Part shown: positions 1 to 8,508 of the stretch, piece after piece | Layout: each line of letters begins with the position of its first letter | Position numbering within the stretch: position 1 is the first letter of the stretch | NCBI RefSeq assembly: GCF_000210075.1 | Contig: NC_021017.1 | Location: 3,382,169-3,438,390, forward strand | Reading direction: 5' to 3' | Length of the DNA: 56,222 nt | Source of the DNA: Bacteroides xylanisolvens XB1A | Lineage (GTDB): Bacteria; Bacteroidota; Bacteroidia; Bacteroidales; Bacteroidaceae | Position numbers and translations under genes: made by a program | The notes under the pieces: model-generated | The model's input: the letters and a program-made list of their open reading frames with translations, nothing else | What the model was told of the DNA's origin: nothing | The model's database searches: none

Positions 1-90
1 ATACTGCTATTAATCAAATAGATAAACTCTAGTTAGTGTAAGATGCAAGATAAAATCGAACACTAAAAGGTTCTGTGGAAATTCCGGAAG

Positions 91-540
91 TTATCCCAAA
101 AGCTCTTTTACTTTTGCGGAAATGGCACGTCCTTCTGCAAGACCTGCCAACTTTTTGGAGGCAACTCCCATCACTTTACCCATATCTTTACCGCTCGTAG
201 CACCTGTCTCTGCGATAATTTCCTTCAAAGCAGCTTCCAGTTCTTCGGCAGTCATTTGTTTCGGCAGGTATTTTTCCATAACGGCTACCTGACCCAATTC
301 TACGTCAGCCAAGTCCTGACGACCCTGTCCGATATAGATTTCAGCAGAATCTTTTCCTTGTTTTACAAGTTTCTGGATAATCTTCAGAGCTGCGTCATCT
401 GTCAATATATCGTTAGCTCCCGGAGCTGTCTTAGCTTCGAGGAAGAACTTCTTTATATTTCTCAAGGTTTCGAGGGCTACTTTATCTTTCGCCTTCATTG
501 CGTTTTTAATGTCTTCGCTGACTTGATCGAATAAATCCAT
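91..540 (-). CDS. yqeY: GatB/YqeY domain protein
   Basis: A 149-residue soluble protein of the YqeY family, which resembles the C-terminal tRNA-interacting domain of the GatB amidotransferase subunit. The sequence is helical and charged; the central VMEKYLPKQMTAEELEAAL and the later GKDMGKVMGVASKKLAG stretches are typical of the family and the length is normal. It is the last gene of the minus-strand division cluster, 86 bp after ftsZ, so it may be co-transcribed with it. The molecular role of stand-alone YqeY proteins is not established; a link to tRNA or aminoacylation is only a family inference. No signal peptide or membrane segment is visible. No clear terminator is seen in bases 1-90 downstream. 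Confidence 0.9.
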   Translation of the reverse strand: MDLFDQVSEDIKNAMKAKDKVALETLRNIKKFFLEAKTAPGANDILTDDAALKIIQKLVKQGKDSAEIYIGQGRQDLADVELGQVAVMEKYLPKQMTAEELEAALKEIIAETGATSGKDMGKVMGVASKKLAGLAEGRAISAKVKELLG

Positions 541-626
541 ACTATTATAATTATAAATTGAAGATTAAAAATTAGATCTGAAGCCTGATGCTGTGGGACT
601 ATAATTTTCGTTCTTAAACTCTTTGT

Positions 627-1937
627 TTAGAATGTAATTACGCCGTTATCATCCGTAGCTTCTTCTGTTGCCACTTCTTCTTCCAATGCAGCTTTTGTCC
701 GGATTTTAGTAAGAGTCGTCTTATCACGCATGTACGTGGGAGAATCTTCTACCATGGCGATGATATCGTCGTTGTCCAAATCTTCCGTGTTGAAAAGATA
801 GATGTGACGGCGTTTGCGGAGGCTCTTGCTTCCGATATTGCTGGCACTTTCGCCGTATGCCTTGCGGATACGTTCTTTGTTCTTCTCTTTTTCCTCTTCC
901 AGTTGCAGTTGGCGTTCTTCCTCTTCCTGGCTGCGTGCAGCATGCAGGCTGTCCATTCCGGGGACGTCTTCTACACCGAATCCGGTTGCCAATACGGTGA
1001 TCTTTACTTTTGTATCCAGTGAGTTGTCGATGGCAACGCCCCAGATCACTTCCACTCCTTCGCGGAATTTGCTCATGAACTCGTGTATCTCGTTCATTTC
1101 CTCCATCATTAGTTCGGATGACGGGCAGAAAGAAACGTTCAACATAACCTTCTTGGCATTGAAAATATCGTTGTTGTTGAGCAACGGAGAATGCAGGGCA
1201 TCATCGATTGCTTTCGTCACACGATTTTCTCCTTCGCCGAATCCGGTACTCATGATCGCTACTCCGCCATCTTTCAGGATGGTTTTCACATCGGCAAAGT
1301 CGAGGTTGACCGTACCACGCATGGTGATAATCTCGGCAATGCTCTTGGCAGCGATGGAAAGAGTGTCATCGGCCTTGCCGAAGGCATTCATAAAGGTAAG
1401 ATCGGCGTATATTTCGCGCAGGCGTTCGTTGTTGATAACCAATAGGGCATCAACGTGCTGGGCGATACGTTCGACGCCGTCCAGTGCCTGGATGATTTTC
1501 TTTTCTCCTTCGAAGATAAAAGGGATGGTGACGATACCGACAGTCAGAATATCCATTTCCTTCGCAATGCGGGCGATGACCGGGGCAGCTCCTGTTCCGG
1601 TTCCTCCTCCCATTCCGGCGGTGATGAATACCATCTTGGTACCGTCGTTCAGTTGTGCTTTGATATCTTCTATACTTTCTTCAGCGGCGTCGCGTGCCCG
1701 TTCGGGACGGTTGCCGGCTCCAAGCCCTTGCGTGATGCTACGGCCCAGTTGCAGTTTCACCGGGACAGGTGATTCGGCCAATGCCTGGTTGTCCGTGTTG
1801 CAAAGAACGAACGTTACATCATGGATGCCTTCCCGGTACATGTGGTTTACAGCGTTACCACCACCACCACCTACACCAATCACTTTGATGATTTTCGGTG
1901 AATCTGTCGGGAAATCGAATTGTACTATCTCGTCCAT
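627..1937 (-). CDS. ftsZ: cell division protein FtsZ
   Basis: Tubulin-like GTPase that polymerises into the Z ring at midcell. The N-terminal nucleotide-binding stretch GVGGGGGNAVNHM (about residues 21-33) and the tubulin signature GMGGGTGTGAAPVIA are intact. The globular domain ends near residue 330. It is followed by a charged Glu/Lys-rich linker and then DSPTYMR at about 398-404, which resembles the conserved C-terminal peptide that binds FtsA in other bacteria. Unusually, about 30 acidic residues follow that peptide, giving 436 residues in total. It lies directly downstream of ftsA, with a 125-bp linker that carries an inverted repeat. The identification is secure; the role given to the C-terminal peptide is inferred. 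Confidence 0.98.
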   Translation of the reverse strand: MDEIVQFDFPTDSPKIIKVIGVGGGGGNAVNHMYREGIHDVTFVLCNTDNQALAESPVPVKLQLGRSITQGLGAGNRPERARDAAEESIEDIKAQLNDGTKMVFITAGMGGGTGTGAAPVIARIAKEMDILTVGIVTIPFIFEGEKKIIQALDGVERIAQHVDALLVINNERLREIYADLTFMNAFGKADDTLSIAAKSIAEIITMRGTVNLDFADVKTILKDGGVAIMSTGFGEGENRVTKAIDDALHSPLLNNNDIFNAKKVMLNVSFCPSSELMMEEMNEIHEFMSKFREGVEVIWGVAIDNSLDTKVKITVLATGFGVEDVPGMDSLHAARSQEEEERQLQLEEEKEKNKERIRKAYGESASNIGSKSLRKRRHIYLFNTEDLDNDDIIAMVEDSPTYMRDKTTLTKIRTKAALEEEVATEEATDDNGVITF

Positions 1938-2002
1938 AATAATATGATTTCTGATTTATGATTTCTGGTTTCTGAACTCTGATTTTTGAATCTTGATTTA
2001 TA

Positions 2003-2063
2003 AGTTATGATTTATGATATAGCGCGCAGCCAACTCATAAATCATAATTCATAAATCATAACT
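2003..2063. repeat. inverted repeat in the ftsA-ftsZ linker
   Basis: The 15-base arm AGTTATGATTTATGA (2003-2017) is the exact reverse complement of 2049-2063, with a GC-rich loop (AGCGCGCAGCC) between them. The right arm touches the ftsA stop codon. The whole linker is built of TGATTT/ATGATT iterations. It would fold into a hairpin in the operon mRNA. There is no U-run after the stem, so it does not look like an ordinary terminator. Confidence 0.75.
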
Positions 2064-3520
2064 CACTTCATATCGTCGTCGGAGAAGATTTCTTTCGTCA
2101 ACGAGTCGATCTTGCGCTGAATCCAGCTCGGACCGGCTTCTCTTTTCCGTCTTTCTTTCTCTTCCTTTTCCTTTTGCTTGCGAAGTTTTTCCGCTTCCTT
2201 GGCAGCTAACTTGGCTTCACGCTCTTCTTCCTCTTTCTTGAGGCGGGCGAGGCGGGCCTGTTCCTTCAGCTCCTGATCGTCTTCAAACATATCTGCGGTC
2301 CTATGCACTTCCGGCTCCGGTTTGGAGACTGGCGGTACAGGAGCAGCAGCTTGCGGGGCGGTTTCAGTCAGGCAACAGTTTTGGTTCCCTTCAAACAGGA
2401 GACCGAACAATGTGTTCTGTGAACCGTCTTTTTTTAGTATATTGTTGGGGGCATGGACTGTATTGCGTGGAAGTTTCGCCATCCGTATCTTTTCTATCTT
2501 GCTGCGTTTGCGCAAGGTTTCGTCCAAGTTCTTCAGGTTGGCGGCTCCTCCTGTCAGGATAAGTCCTGCCAGCAGTTTGTCTTCGTAGCCGGATAGCTGA
2601 ATCTGGTTCCATACGTTGGCAACGATTTCTTCGGCACGGGCTTCGATGATATTATTAAGGTCTGCCACTTTGATGATACGGTTGTCATCCTCCAGTTTGC
2701 AGGTAGCTTCTTCCTCTTGTTCGGGGTCTTCTTCGTAGAGGGCGTCACCGTAGGCTTTTTTCAGGCGTTCGGCTTCTTCCTCCTCCATTTGCAGGGTGGT
2801 GATGTCACGCGTGATGCTGTTGCCTCCCAAAGGTAATACGGTGAGGAAGCGGAGAATGTTATTCTTATATACAGAGATGGTAGTCGTATCTGCTCCGAAG
2901 TCGATCAGTGCACAACCCGAACGGCGTTCGCTTTCTGTCAGTACGGCATTGGCTGTTACTAGCGGGGCGATCAGTTGGTCGGCAATGTCGATTTTTGCCT
3001 GCTGGAAGCAATGCTCCAGATTCTTGCGTACGGAAGCACGGGCAACGATGTTGAGGAAACGTCCTTCGATGTGGCTTCCTACCAGACCTACCGGGTTGGC
3101 TTGCAGATTATTGCCCACCTTGTATTCTTGCGGAGCTACGTCCAGTATATCCATATCAACCACCGGGATGGCAATGTTCTCATCACCGATAGCGCTTACA
3201 AGTTCTTCGGATATGATGGCTTCTTCTTCCAGGTCGCGGCTTACTACATTGCGGACTGTGCGGAGTGATTGTCCGCCGATGCCTACATATACCTTGGCAA
3301 TTGAGTTTTTCAACTCACCTTCCAGTCTGTTGATGATCGAGGTCAGGCTTTGCGCTGTTTTGTCCAGATTGAAAATAACTCCTTTACGAATAAACGTAGA
3401 AGAGTCTTCCTGGGCATACGCTAATACCTGCATACTTCCGTCACTGTTCTTTCTTCCGGCCACACCGGTTATCTTCGATGAACCAAGTTCAATAGCGGCG
3501 ATAAATTCTGTTGTTGCCAT
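2063..3520 (-). CDS. ftsA: cell division protein FtsA
   Basis: Actin-like ATPase that tethers FtsZ filaments to the inner membrane and recruits later division proteins. The actin-fold motifs are present: AAIELGSSKITGVAG at residues 9-23, GCALIDFGADTTTISVY near 200 and ILTGGAANLKNL near 320. After the ATPase core comes a long Glu/Lys/Arg-rich, probably coiled-coil stretch (about 410-460). The end, WIQRKIDSLTKEIF, is a plausible amphipathic membrane-targeting helix. At 485 residues it is longer than the roughly 420 of E. coli FtsA because of this linker. It sits between ftsQ and ftsZ, as expected in a dcw cluster. Confidence 0.97.
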   Translation of the reverse strand: MATTEFIAAIELGSSKITGVAGRKNSDGSMQVLAYAQEDSSTFIRKGVIFNLDKTAQSLTSIINRLEGELKNSIAKVYVGIGGQSLRTVRNVVSRDLEEEAIISEELVSAIGDENIAIPVVDMDILDVAPQEYKVGNNLQANPVGLVGSHIEGRFLNIVARASVRKNLEHCFQQAKIDIADQLIAPLVTANAVLTESERRSGCALIDFGADTTTISVYKNNILRFLTVLPLGGNSITRDITTLQMEEEEAERLKKAYGDALYEEDPEQEEEATCKLEDDNRIIKVADLNNIIEARAEEIVANVWNQIQLSGYEDKLLAGLILTGGAANLKNLDETLRKRSKIEKIRMAKLPRNTVHAPNNILKKDGSQNTLFGLLFEGNQNCCLTETAPQAAAPVPPVSKPEPEVHRTADMFEDDQELKEQARLARLKKEEEEREAKLAAKEAEKLRKQKEKEEKERRKREAGPSWIQRKIDSLTKEIFSDDDMK

Positions 3521-3619
3521 ATATATTTATTTACGATTTTACGATTTACAATTTACGATTGAAAAAAGATTGTTCACTCCTCATCTGTCAACTATCAATT
3601 ATCAACTATCATTTATTAT

Positions 3620-4357
3620 CTATTCTCGTTTGGTGCAGATAATCTGGTTGTTGAATTCGAGATTGATACGCGAATATTTGTTCCAGCCTACCCGGTTGAG
3701 CCCTTTCTTGTAGAACTCCTTCAAACGTGCCAGTTTATCTTCAAAGTTTTCCAGTTTTCCGAGATAGACGAGATGGTCTCCCACACGCGGCACCAATTCG
3801 ATGTTCTGGTCGGGCAACACATGAATCTGTTCTATCTGGGCGTCCCAGAATTTATTATTATGCAAAAATACACCAAACTTATATAAATCCTTCATTGCAA
3901 ACGACTTTTCTACGTTTCCGGTGACAATTACCCGGTGAGCGACGCATTTTGCATCCGGTGGCATGACGGTTCCTTTGTTGTCAAGGTAGTAATTCTGACC
4001 GTTGGAGCTCATCACCCGAAGAATAGGGATACGTTGTGTCACTTCCACGCATACTTTGCCGCTGGGTGTTTTGTAACACTCGGCTTCGTCAATCAACGGA
4101 TGTTTGCTTAGTTCCCGTTCCAGTGACTTGGTAGAGATGCGCTCCATCTTCTTCCCGATGGGGTAGATCCCTTTGTGCTGAAGGATACCTTTCAGCTCTT
4201 CTTTGGTGATGAAGCCGGCGTATGCGGTATCCTTGATAACCAATTCCATGTCACGGCAGGTCTGGTCGGCAGGCTTGCGGTTGAATGCGGTGATAGCTAC
4301 GGCGAGGTAGGCTATAAGCACCAGCATGACGATGGATAGAAGGATTCTCTTTACCAT
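3620..4357 (-). CDS. ftsQ: cell division protein FtsQ/DivIB-like
   Basis: A 245-residue bitopic membrane protein. Residues 4-26 form one transmembrane helix near the N-terminus (RILLSIVMLVLIAYLAVAIT) and the rest should be periplasmic. A POTRA-like region follows (ITKEELKGIL to KHPLIDEAECYKTPSGKVCVEVTQRIPILRV). In the family FtsQ links the cytoplasmic ring with the FtsL/FtsB and FtsW/FtsI septal synthesis complex. The sequence is poorly conserved, so the call rests on topology, the POTRA-like pattern and its position between murC and ftsA. A 27-bp perfect inverted repeat lies just upstream. Confidence 0.92.
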   Translation of the reverse strand: MVKRILLSIVMLVLIAYLAVAITAFNRKPADQTCRDMELVIKDTAYAGFITKEELKGILQHKGIYPIGKKMERISTKSLERELSKHPLIDEAECYKTPSGKVCVEVTQRIPILRVMSSNGQNYYLDNKGTVMPPDAKCVAHRVIVTGNVEKSFAMKDLYKFGVFLHNNKFWDAQIEQIHVLPDQNIELVPRVGDHLVYLGKLENFEDKLARLKEFYKKGLNRVGWNKYSRINLEFNNQIICTKRE

Positions 4358-4373
4358 AGTTTTTTTATTAATG

Positions 4374-4454
4374 AAGAATTAAGAATGAAGAATGAAGAAT
4401 TGCTGCGCATCAATACGCTGGATAGAGATTCTTCATTCTTCATTCTTAATTCTT
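4374..4454. repeat. 27-bp perfect inverted repeat at the murC-ftsQ junction
   Basis: Positions 4374-4400 are the exact reverse complement of 4428-4454, with a 27-base loop. The arms are made of GAATGAA/GAATTAA iterations. The right arm runs into the murC 3' end and encodes its last residues (about LRIKNEE). In the operon mRNA this is a very stable hairpin without a U-run. Possible roles are mRNA processing or stability between murC and ftsQ; this is inference. Confidence 0.85.
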
Positions 4455-5833
4455 AATTTTTTTGTTTCTAATAGTTCCTTTATTTCAGGGACATAGTTGT
4501 CAATGTCTCCAGCCCCCAAAGTGATTAATACTTCAATGTTTTTATCTTTCAGAATGTTCAGTATATCTTCCTTTTTGCACATACTTTTTTCAATGCCCGG
4601 ACGGAGATTGTCATAAATCAGTTTGCTGGTAACGCCCGGAATCGGTGCTTCACGTGCCGGATAGATGTCTACCAGAATCACTTCGTCGAGTAGCGACAGG
4701 CTATCGGCAAAATCTTGATAGAAGTCGCGGGTGCGGGTATAGAGATGCGGTTGGAAGATGGCTGTAATCTTCTTGTCTTTGTAAAGTTCGCGCATAGACA
4801 ACACGCTCTGTTTGATTTCAGAGGGGTGGTGGGCATAGTCACTCAAAAAGACGATACGGTCGTTCTTGATCTTGAAGTCGAACCGGCGGTCTACTCCGCG
4901 GAAACTTGCCATGCCTCTTTTTATTTCTTCATCGGTCACTCCGTTAAGGTGTGCCAATGCCATGGCGGCTACGCCGTTTTCTATGTTGATGCTAACCGGA
5001 ATTCCCAGTTGAATATCGTTGATACGGGTGTCCGGGGCAACAAAGTCGATGAATATTTCTCCGTTTCCGATGCGGATGTTTTCTGCGTGGAAGTCACCCT
5101 CGTCGCGTGAGTAAGTATAGACACGAACGCCCGGCTGCACTTTGGGTTGCAGGGAGATGCCTTTGCGGATAATCAGTGCGCCACCCGGTTGGATAAGCGT
5201 GGTATAATGCTCGAAACTTTCCAGGTAGGCTTGTTCTGTGCCGTAGATGTCCAGATGATCGGGGTCGGTAGATGTAATTACGGTCATATAGGGCGACAGC
5301 CAGTGGAAAGAACGGTCGAACTCATCTGCTTCAATCACCGTGTAAGGGCTTGTTTGAGAGAGTAGCAGGTTGGTGCCGTAGTTCTTCGAGATTCCTCCGA
5401 GAAAAGCGGTACATTCCACGTGCGATTGATGGAGCAAATGGGCTGTCATCGTCGATGTGGTTGTTTTTCCGTGAGTACCTGCCACGCACAGACCTTTGCT
5501 CGAATGGGTAATCGTTCCCAATACTTGGGCGCGTTTCTGTATTTCGAATCCGTTGTTGCGGAAATAAACGATTTCTTCATGTTCCTGCGGAACGGCGGGC
5601 GTGTATATGACTAACGTGCTTTCCTTGTCTTTGCAGGCTTCGGGAATCAGGTCGACGTTTTCTTCATAATGTATTTGTGCGCCTTCGGCAATCAGGGTTT
5701 CAGTCAATGGAGTAGGGGTACGGTCGTAACCGGCCACTACCTTGCCTTTGAAGAGGAAGTAGCGTACAAGTGCACTCATACCGATGCCGCCGGCACCTAC
5801 GAAATAGACTGATTTTATCGTTTCTATATTCAT
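4433..5833 (-). CDS. murC: UDP-N-acetylmuramate--L-alanine ligase MurC
   Basis: Cytoplasmic ATP-dependent ligase that adds L-alanine to UDP-MurNAc, the first amino acid of the peptidoglycan stem peptide. The N-terminal Rossmann motif YFVGAGGIGMSALVRYF (residues 10-26) binds the UDP substrate. The Mur ligase P-loop CVAGTHGKTTTSTM is near residue 115. The central DRRFDFK and DYAHHPSEI segments match the family, and 466 residues is the normal length. It is downstream of murG and upstream of ftsQ. The last residues are encoded inside an intergenic hairpin arm, so the C-terminal tail may be a by-product of that repeat. Confidence 0.97.
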   Translation of the reverse strand: MNIETIKSVYFVGAGGIGMSALVRYFLFKGKVVAGYDRTPTPLTETLIAEGAQIHYEENVDLIPEACKDKESTLVIYTPAVPQEHEEIVYFRNNGFEIQKRAQVLGTITHSSKGLCVAGTHGKTTTSTMTAHLLHQSHVECTAFLGGISKNYGTNLLLSQTSPYTVIEADEFDRSFHWLSPYMTVITSTDPDHLDIYGTEQAYLESFEHYTTLIQPGGALIIRKGISLQPKVQPGVRVYTYSRDEGDFHAENIRIGNGEIFIDFVAPDTRINDIQLGIPVSINIENGVAAMALAHLNGVTDEEIKRGMASFRGVDRRFDFKIKNDRIVFLSDYAHHPSEIKQSVLSMRELYKDKKITAIFQPHLYTRTRDFYQDFADSLSLLDEVILVDIYPAREAPIPGVTSKLIYDNLRPGIEKSMCKKEDILNILKDKNIEVLITLGAGDIDNYVPEIKELLETKKLRIKNEE

Positions 5834-5946
5834 TTCTTCTGTTTTTTATTTTAGTACGGATTACGTCGTTTGATCCCGGAGCTATACCGCTACTTCAACC
5901 TGTGTGCAATCCGATAATCTATTTATCTGTTTTTTGCTTCTGTTTA

Positions 5947-7068
5947 TCAGCTCTTTACTTCCGCCAGTTTGATAACCTCCTGTGCGATGATTCTCGCAGA
6001 ATCGGGCAAAGCCAGCTTGGCGATATTCTCTTTCAGTTCTTTCAGTTTCTGTTCGTCATTGACGGTGGATAATGCTACATCCATCAAGGTTGTTTCCGCT
6101 TCACTGTCTTTGACGTAGATAGCTGCCTGCTTATTCACCAATGCTAAGGCATTCTTAGTCTGATGGTCTTCCGCTACATTGGGAGAAGGCACTAAGATAA
6201 CAGGTTTATGTAACAGGCAGAACTCTGAAATGGAACCTGCCCCCGCACGGGAAATCACAAGATCGGCTGCTGCGTATGCGGCTGCCATGTCTTTGATGAA
6301 ATCCGTTACATATAAGTTCGGAAGTGTACCTGCAGCTTTCACGGCTTCTTTCACTTGCGGGTAGTAGTATTTGCCCGTTTGCCAGATGAATTGCACGTCC
6401 GTATTTTCTTTGATGGTTGCCAGTCCGGCTGTCAGCGTATTGTTGATGGTACGTGCACCCAGACTGCCGCCTACAATCAGAATCGTTTTTTTGCCAGGCT
6501 GTAAGTTGAAGGAGCGCAATGCTTCTTCTTTAGACGGCATATCCTTTGTCAGGTTTTGGCGGACAGGATTCCCCGTCATAATAATTTTGTCGGCAGGGAA
6601 AAACTTTTCCATTCCGTCATAAGCTACACAAATCACTTTTGCTTTCTGTGCCAGGAGCTTATTGGTCACTCCGGCATAAGAGTTTTGTTCCTGGATTAAT
6701 GTCGGTACTCCCATCATTCCGGCAGTCTTTAGTGTCGGGCCGCTTGCATATCCGCCTACACCTACCGCCACTTGTGGGCGGAAGTCCTTGATAACTTTGC
6801 GTGCTTTCCACTGGCTGCGCATCAGTTTAATCAATACAGATATATTTTTCCATAAACGTTTGCGGTCGAATCCGGCAATCGGAAGCCCGATAATACGGTA
6901 GCCTGCATCGGGAACCCGTTGCATTTCCATACGTCCTTCAGCACCTACAAAGAGAATTTCTGCGTCGGGGCGTAGCTCTATTATAGCGTTTGCGATAGAG
7001 ACGGCAGGAAAGATATGCCCTCCTGTTCCTCCACCACTGATAATAATTCTAAGTTCTTTTTCCATCAT
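5947..7068 (-). CDS. murG: UDP-GlcNAc:lipid I N-acetylglucosaminyltransferase MurG
   Basis: GT28 glycosyltransferase that turns lipid I into lipid II at the cytoplasmic membrane face. The glycine-rich loop ISGGGTGGHIFPAVSIA is at residues 9-25. Family motifs include GVGGYASGPTL, LIQEQNSYAGVTNKLL, VVGGSLGA-like (VGGSLGARTIN) and the donor-binding SRAGAGSISEFCLLHKP. At 373 residues the length is typical. The start may be either of two adjacent Met codons (7068 or 7065). It lies between ftsW and murC; the linker to ftsW is a run of degenerate 14-15-base repeats. Confidence 0.97.
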   Translation of the reverse strand: MMEKELRIIISGGGTGGHIFPAVSIANAIIELRPDAEILFVGAEGRMEMQRVPDAGYRIIGLPIAGFDRKRLWKNISVLIKLMRSQWKARKVIKDFRPQVAVGVGGYASGPTLKTAGMMGVPTLIQEQNSYAGVTNKLLAQKAKVICVAYDGMEKFFPADKIIMTGNPVRQNLTKDMPSKEEALRSFNLQPGKKTILIVGGSLGARTINNTLTAGLATIKENTDVQFIWQTGKYYYPQVKEAVKAAGTLPNLYVTDFIKDMAAAYAAADLVISRAGAGSISEFCLLHKPVILVPSPNVAEDHQTKNALALVNKQAAIYVKDSEAETTLMDVALSTVNDEQKLKELKENIAKLALPDSARIIAQEVIKLAEVKS

Positions 7069-7075
7069 AATGTTT

Positions 7076-7153
7076 TTCTTCTGTCCTTTCTCAACGTTTA
7101 CTGTTCACCACTCACCGTTCACTACTCACCGTTCATCATTTATCGTTCATCAC
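7076..7153. repeat. degenerate short tandem repeats in the ftsW-murG linker
   Basis: The linker holds several imperfect copies of a unit like ACTCACCGTTCATC (for example CCACTCACCGTTCACTACTCACCGTTCATCATTTATCGTTCATC, written here in parts). Other junctions of this cluster carry different low-complexity units, so each linker has its own repeat. No coding potential or terminator was seen. Confidence 0.6.
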
Positions 7154-8476
7154 TTACCGTTTATCAATATCATGCTCATCTTCAAACTTGGCATCGCTGT
7201 TCAGAATCTGTGCTGTCGGTTCGGCGGCAGTCTGTGCCTCGGAATTTGCAGCTGCCTCTGCCTCTAATTGCAGTTGGATCTGTGCATCGTGCGCTTTTTG
7301 TTCTTCTAGATAGGCGGTATATCGGCTTACACTTAATATCATACCGATATAAGCGCAGTTGATTAACGTACTTGTACCTCCTTTGCTGACCAAAGGCAGA
7401 GGCTGGCCGGTGACGGGGAATAATCCGACGGCAACCATCATATTCAGTATTGCTTGCGACACCAGTAGCAACGCAATGCCCATAACGAGAAAGGCGGGGA
7501 AGGTTCGCTCGCATTTCTGTGCGATTCGTCCGGCTCGCATTAGCAGCCATAGATAGAGGAACACCACAAATATTCCTCCGATCAATCCCATTTCTTCAAT
7601 CACAATCGCAAAGATAAAATCGGAGAATGCCTGACTAAGGAAGTCACGTTGTATCGAGTTTCCCGGACCTTTGCCGACTACGTGGCTGGTAGCAATGGCG
7701 ATGCGTGCATGCGCCACCTGTGCATCTTTGTCAATATCAAATTTGGCAGCCGGCACTTCCTCCTTCTCAAAGAAGCCGGAAACACGATTCTGCCACGTTT
7801 CGAAACGGTGAAGTCCCGGAGTGTTATGCAGCGTTTTGGCGGGAATAGCCATCAGTATACCTACGGCAACACCGCCCACAAGTGCCAATATCCCTAACAT
7901 TCCGAATAGCTTTTTTGCTGACACCCGGCCGATAAACATCATCATGCATACTACTCCGAAAAGCAGCATTGCTGTCGAAAGGTTTTCCGGTGCGATAAGC
8001 AGGAATACCAGTCCGGTGAGGATCATGATATATTTGAAGGCGTTCGGGTTGGCTCCGTATTCGTCCTGCCTTTTGGATAGGATGAATGAGACGGCAATGA
8101 TAACCGCCATCTTTGCCAATTCCGAAGGCTGGAACTGTAATCCCATAAAGGTCATCCAACGGGCTGCCCCGTTGACACGGTCCCCTGTGATGATACCCAT
8201 CAGCGTGACAAATGCCAATAGAACCAGGGAAATCGGATACAGAAAGACCGGAAATACCTGGAACCATTTGTAGGGAACATTATGCAGAAACACTACTACC
8301 ACAGCACCTACCATCAGGATGATGGAGTGTTGTGTAATCGGTCCCCAATGGTCGCCACTTTTGTAAGTCAGTGTCGACGCTGCCGAGAACACCTCGATAA
8401 TAGAGATGAGGCAGAGACAGAGGAAGATAATCCAGATTACCTTGTCACCTTTGAATATGTTCTTTAATAAATCCAA
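7154..8476 (-). CDS. ftsW: lipid II polymerase FtsW (SEDS family)
   Basis: Polytopic SEDS-family glycosyltransferase that polymerises lipid II at the septum together with its cognate class B PBP. About ten hydrophobic segments are visible, beginning with VIWIIFLCLCLISIIEVFSA. Family motifs include GAARWMTFMGLQFQPSELAK, and NMMVAVGLFPVTGQPLPLVSKGGTS near the end. The C-terminal tail (about 400-440) is hydrophilic and rich in Ala/Gln/Glu, ending near EDEHDIDKR. The position between murD and murG supports FtsW over RodA. The likely partner is the PBP encoded at 12865-15015. Confidence 0.96.
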   Translation of the reverse strand: MDLLKNIFKGDKVIWIIFLCLCLISIIEVFSAASTLTYKSGDHWGPITQHSIILMVGAVVVVFLHNVPYKWFQVFPVFLYPISLVLLAFVTLMGIITGDRVNGAARWMTFMGLQFQPSELAKMAVIIAVSFILSKRQDEYGANPNAFKYIMILTGLVFLLIAPENLSTAMLLFGVVCMMMFIGRVSAKKLFGMLGILALVGGVAVGILMAIPAKTLHNTPGLHRFETWQNRVSGFFEKEEVPAAKFDIDKDAQVAHARIAIATSHVVGKGPGNSIQRDFLSQAFSDFIFAIVIEEMGLIGGIFVVFLYLWLLMRAGRIAQKCERTFPAFLVMGIALLLVSQAILNMMVAVGLFPVTGQPLPLVSKGGTSTLINCAYIGMILSVSRYTAYLEEQKAHDAQIQLQLEAEAAANSEAQTAAEPTAQILNSDAKFEDEHDIDKR

Positions 8477-8508
8477 TCTTGTAGCAATTAAAAATTAATA
8501 ATTAGAAA

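Noticed and set aside
814..1947. 377-codon open frame on the plus strand opposite ftsZ
   Set aside because: Its translation is Ser/Pro-rich with no domain pattern and it mirrors the ftsZ codons; it is an antisense shadow.
2796..3713. 305-codon open frame opposite ftsA
   Set aside because: Antisense shadow of ftsA and the ftsA-ftsQ linker, with no recognisable protein features.
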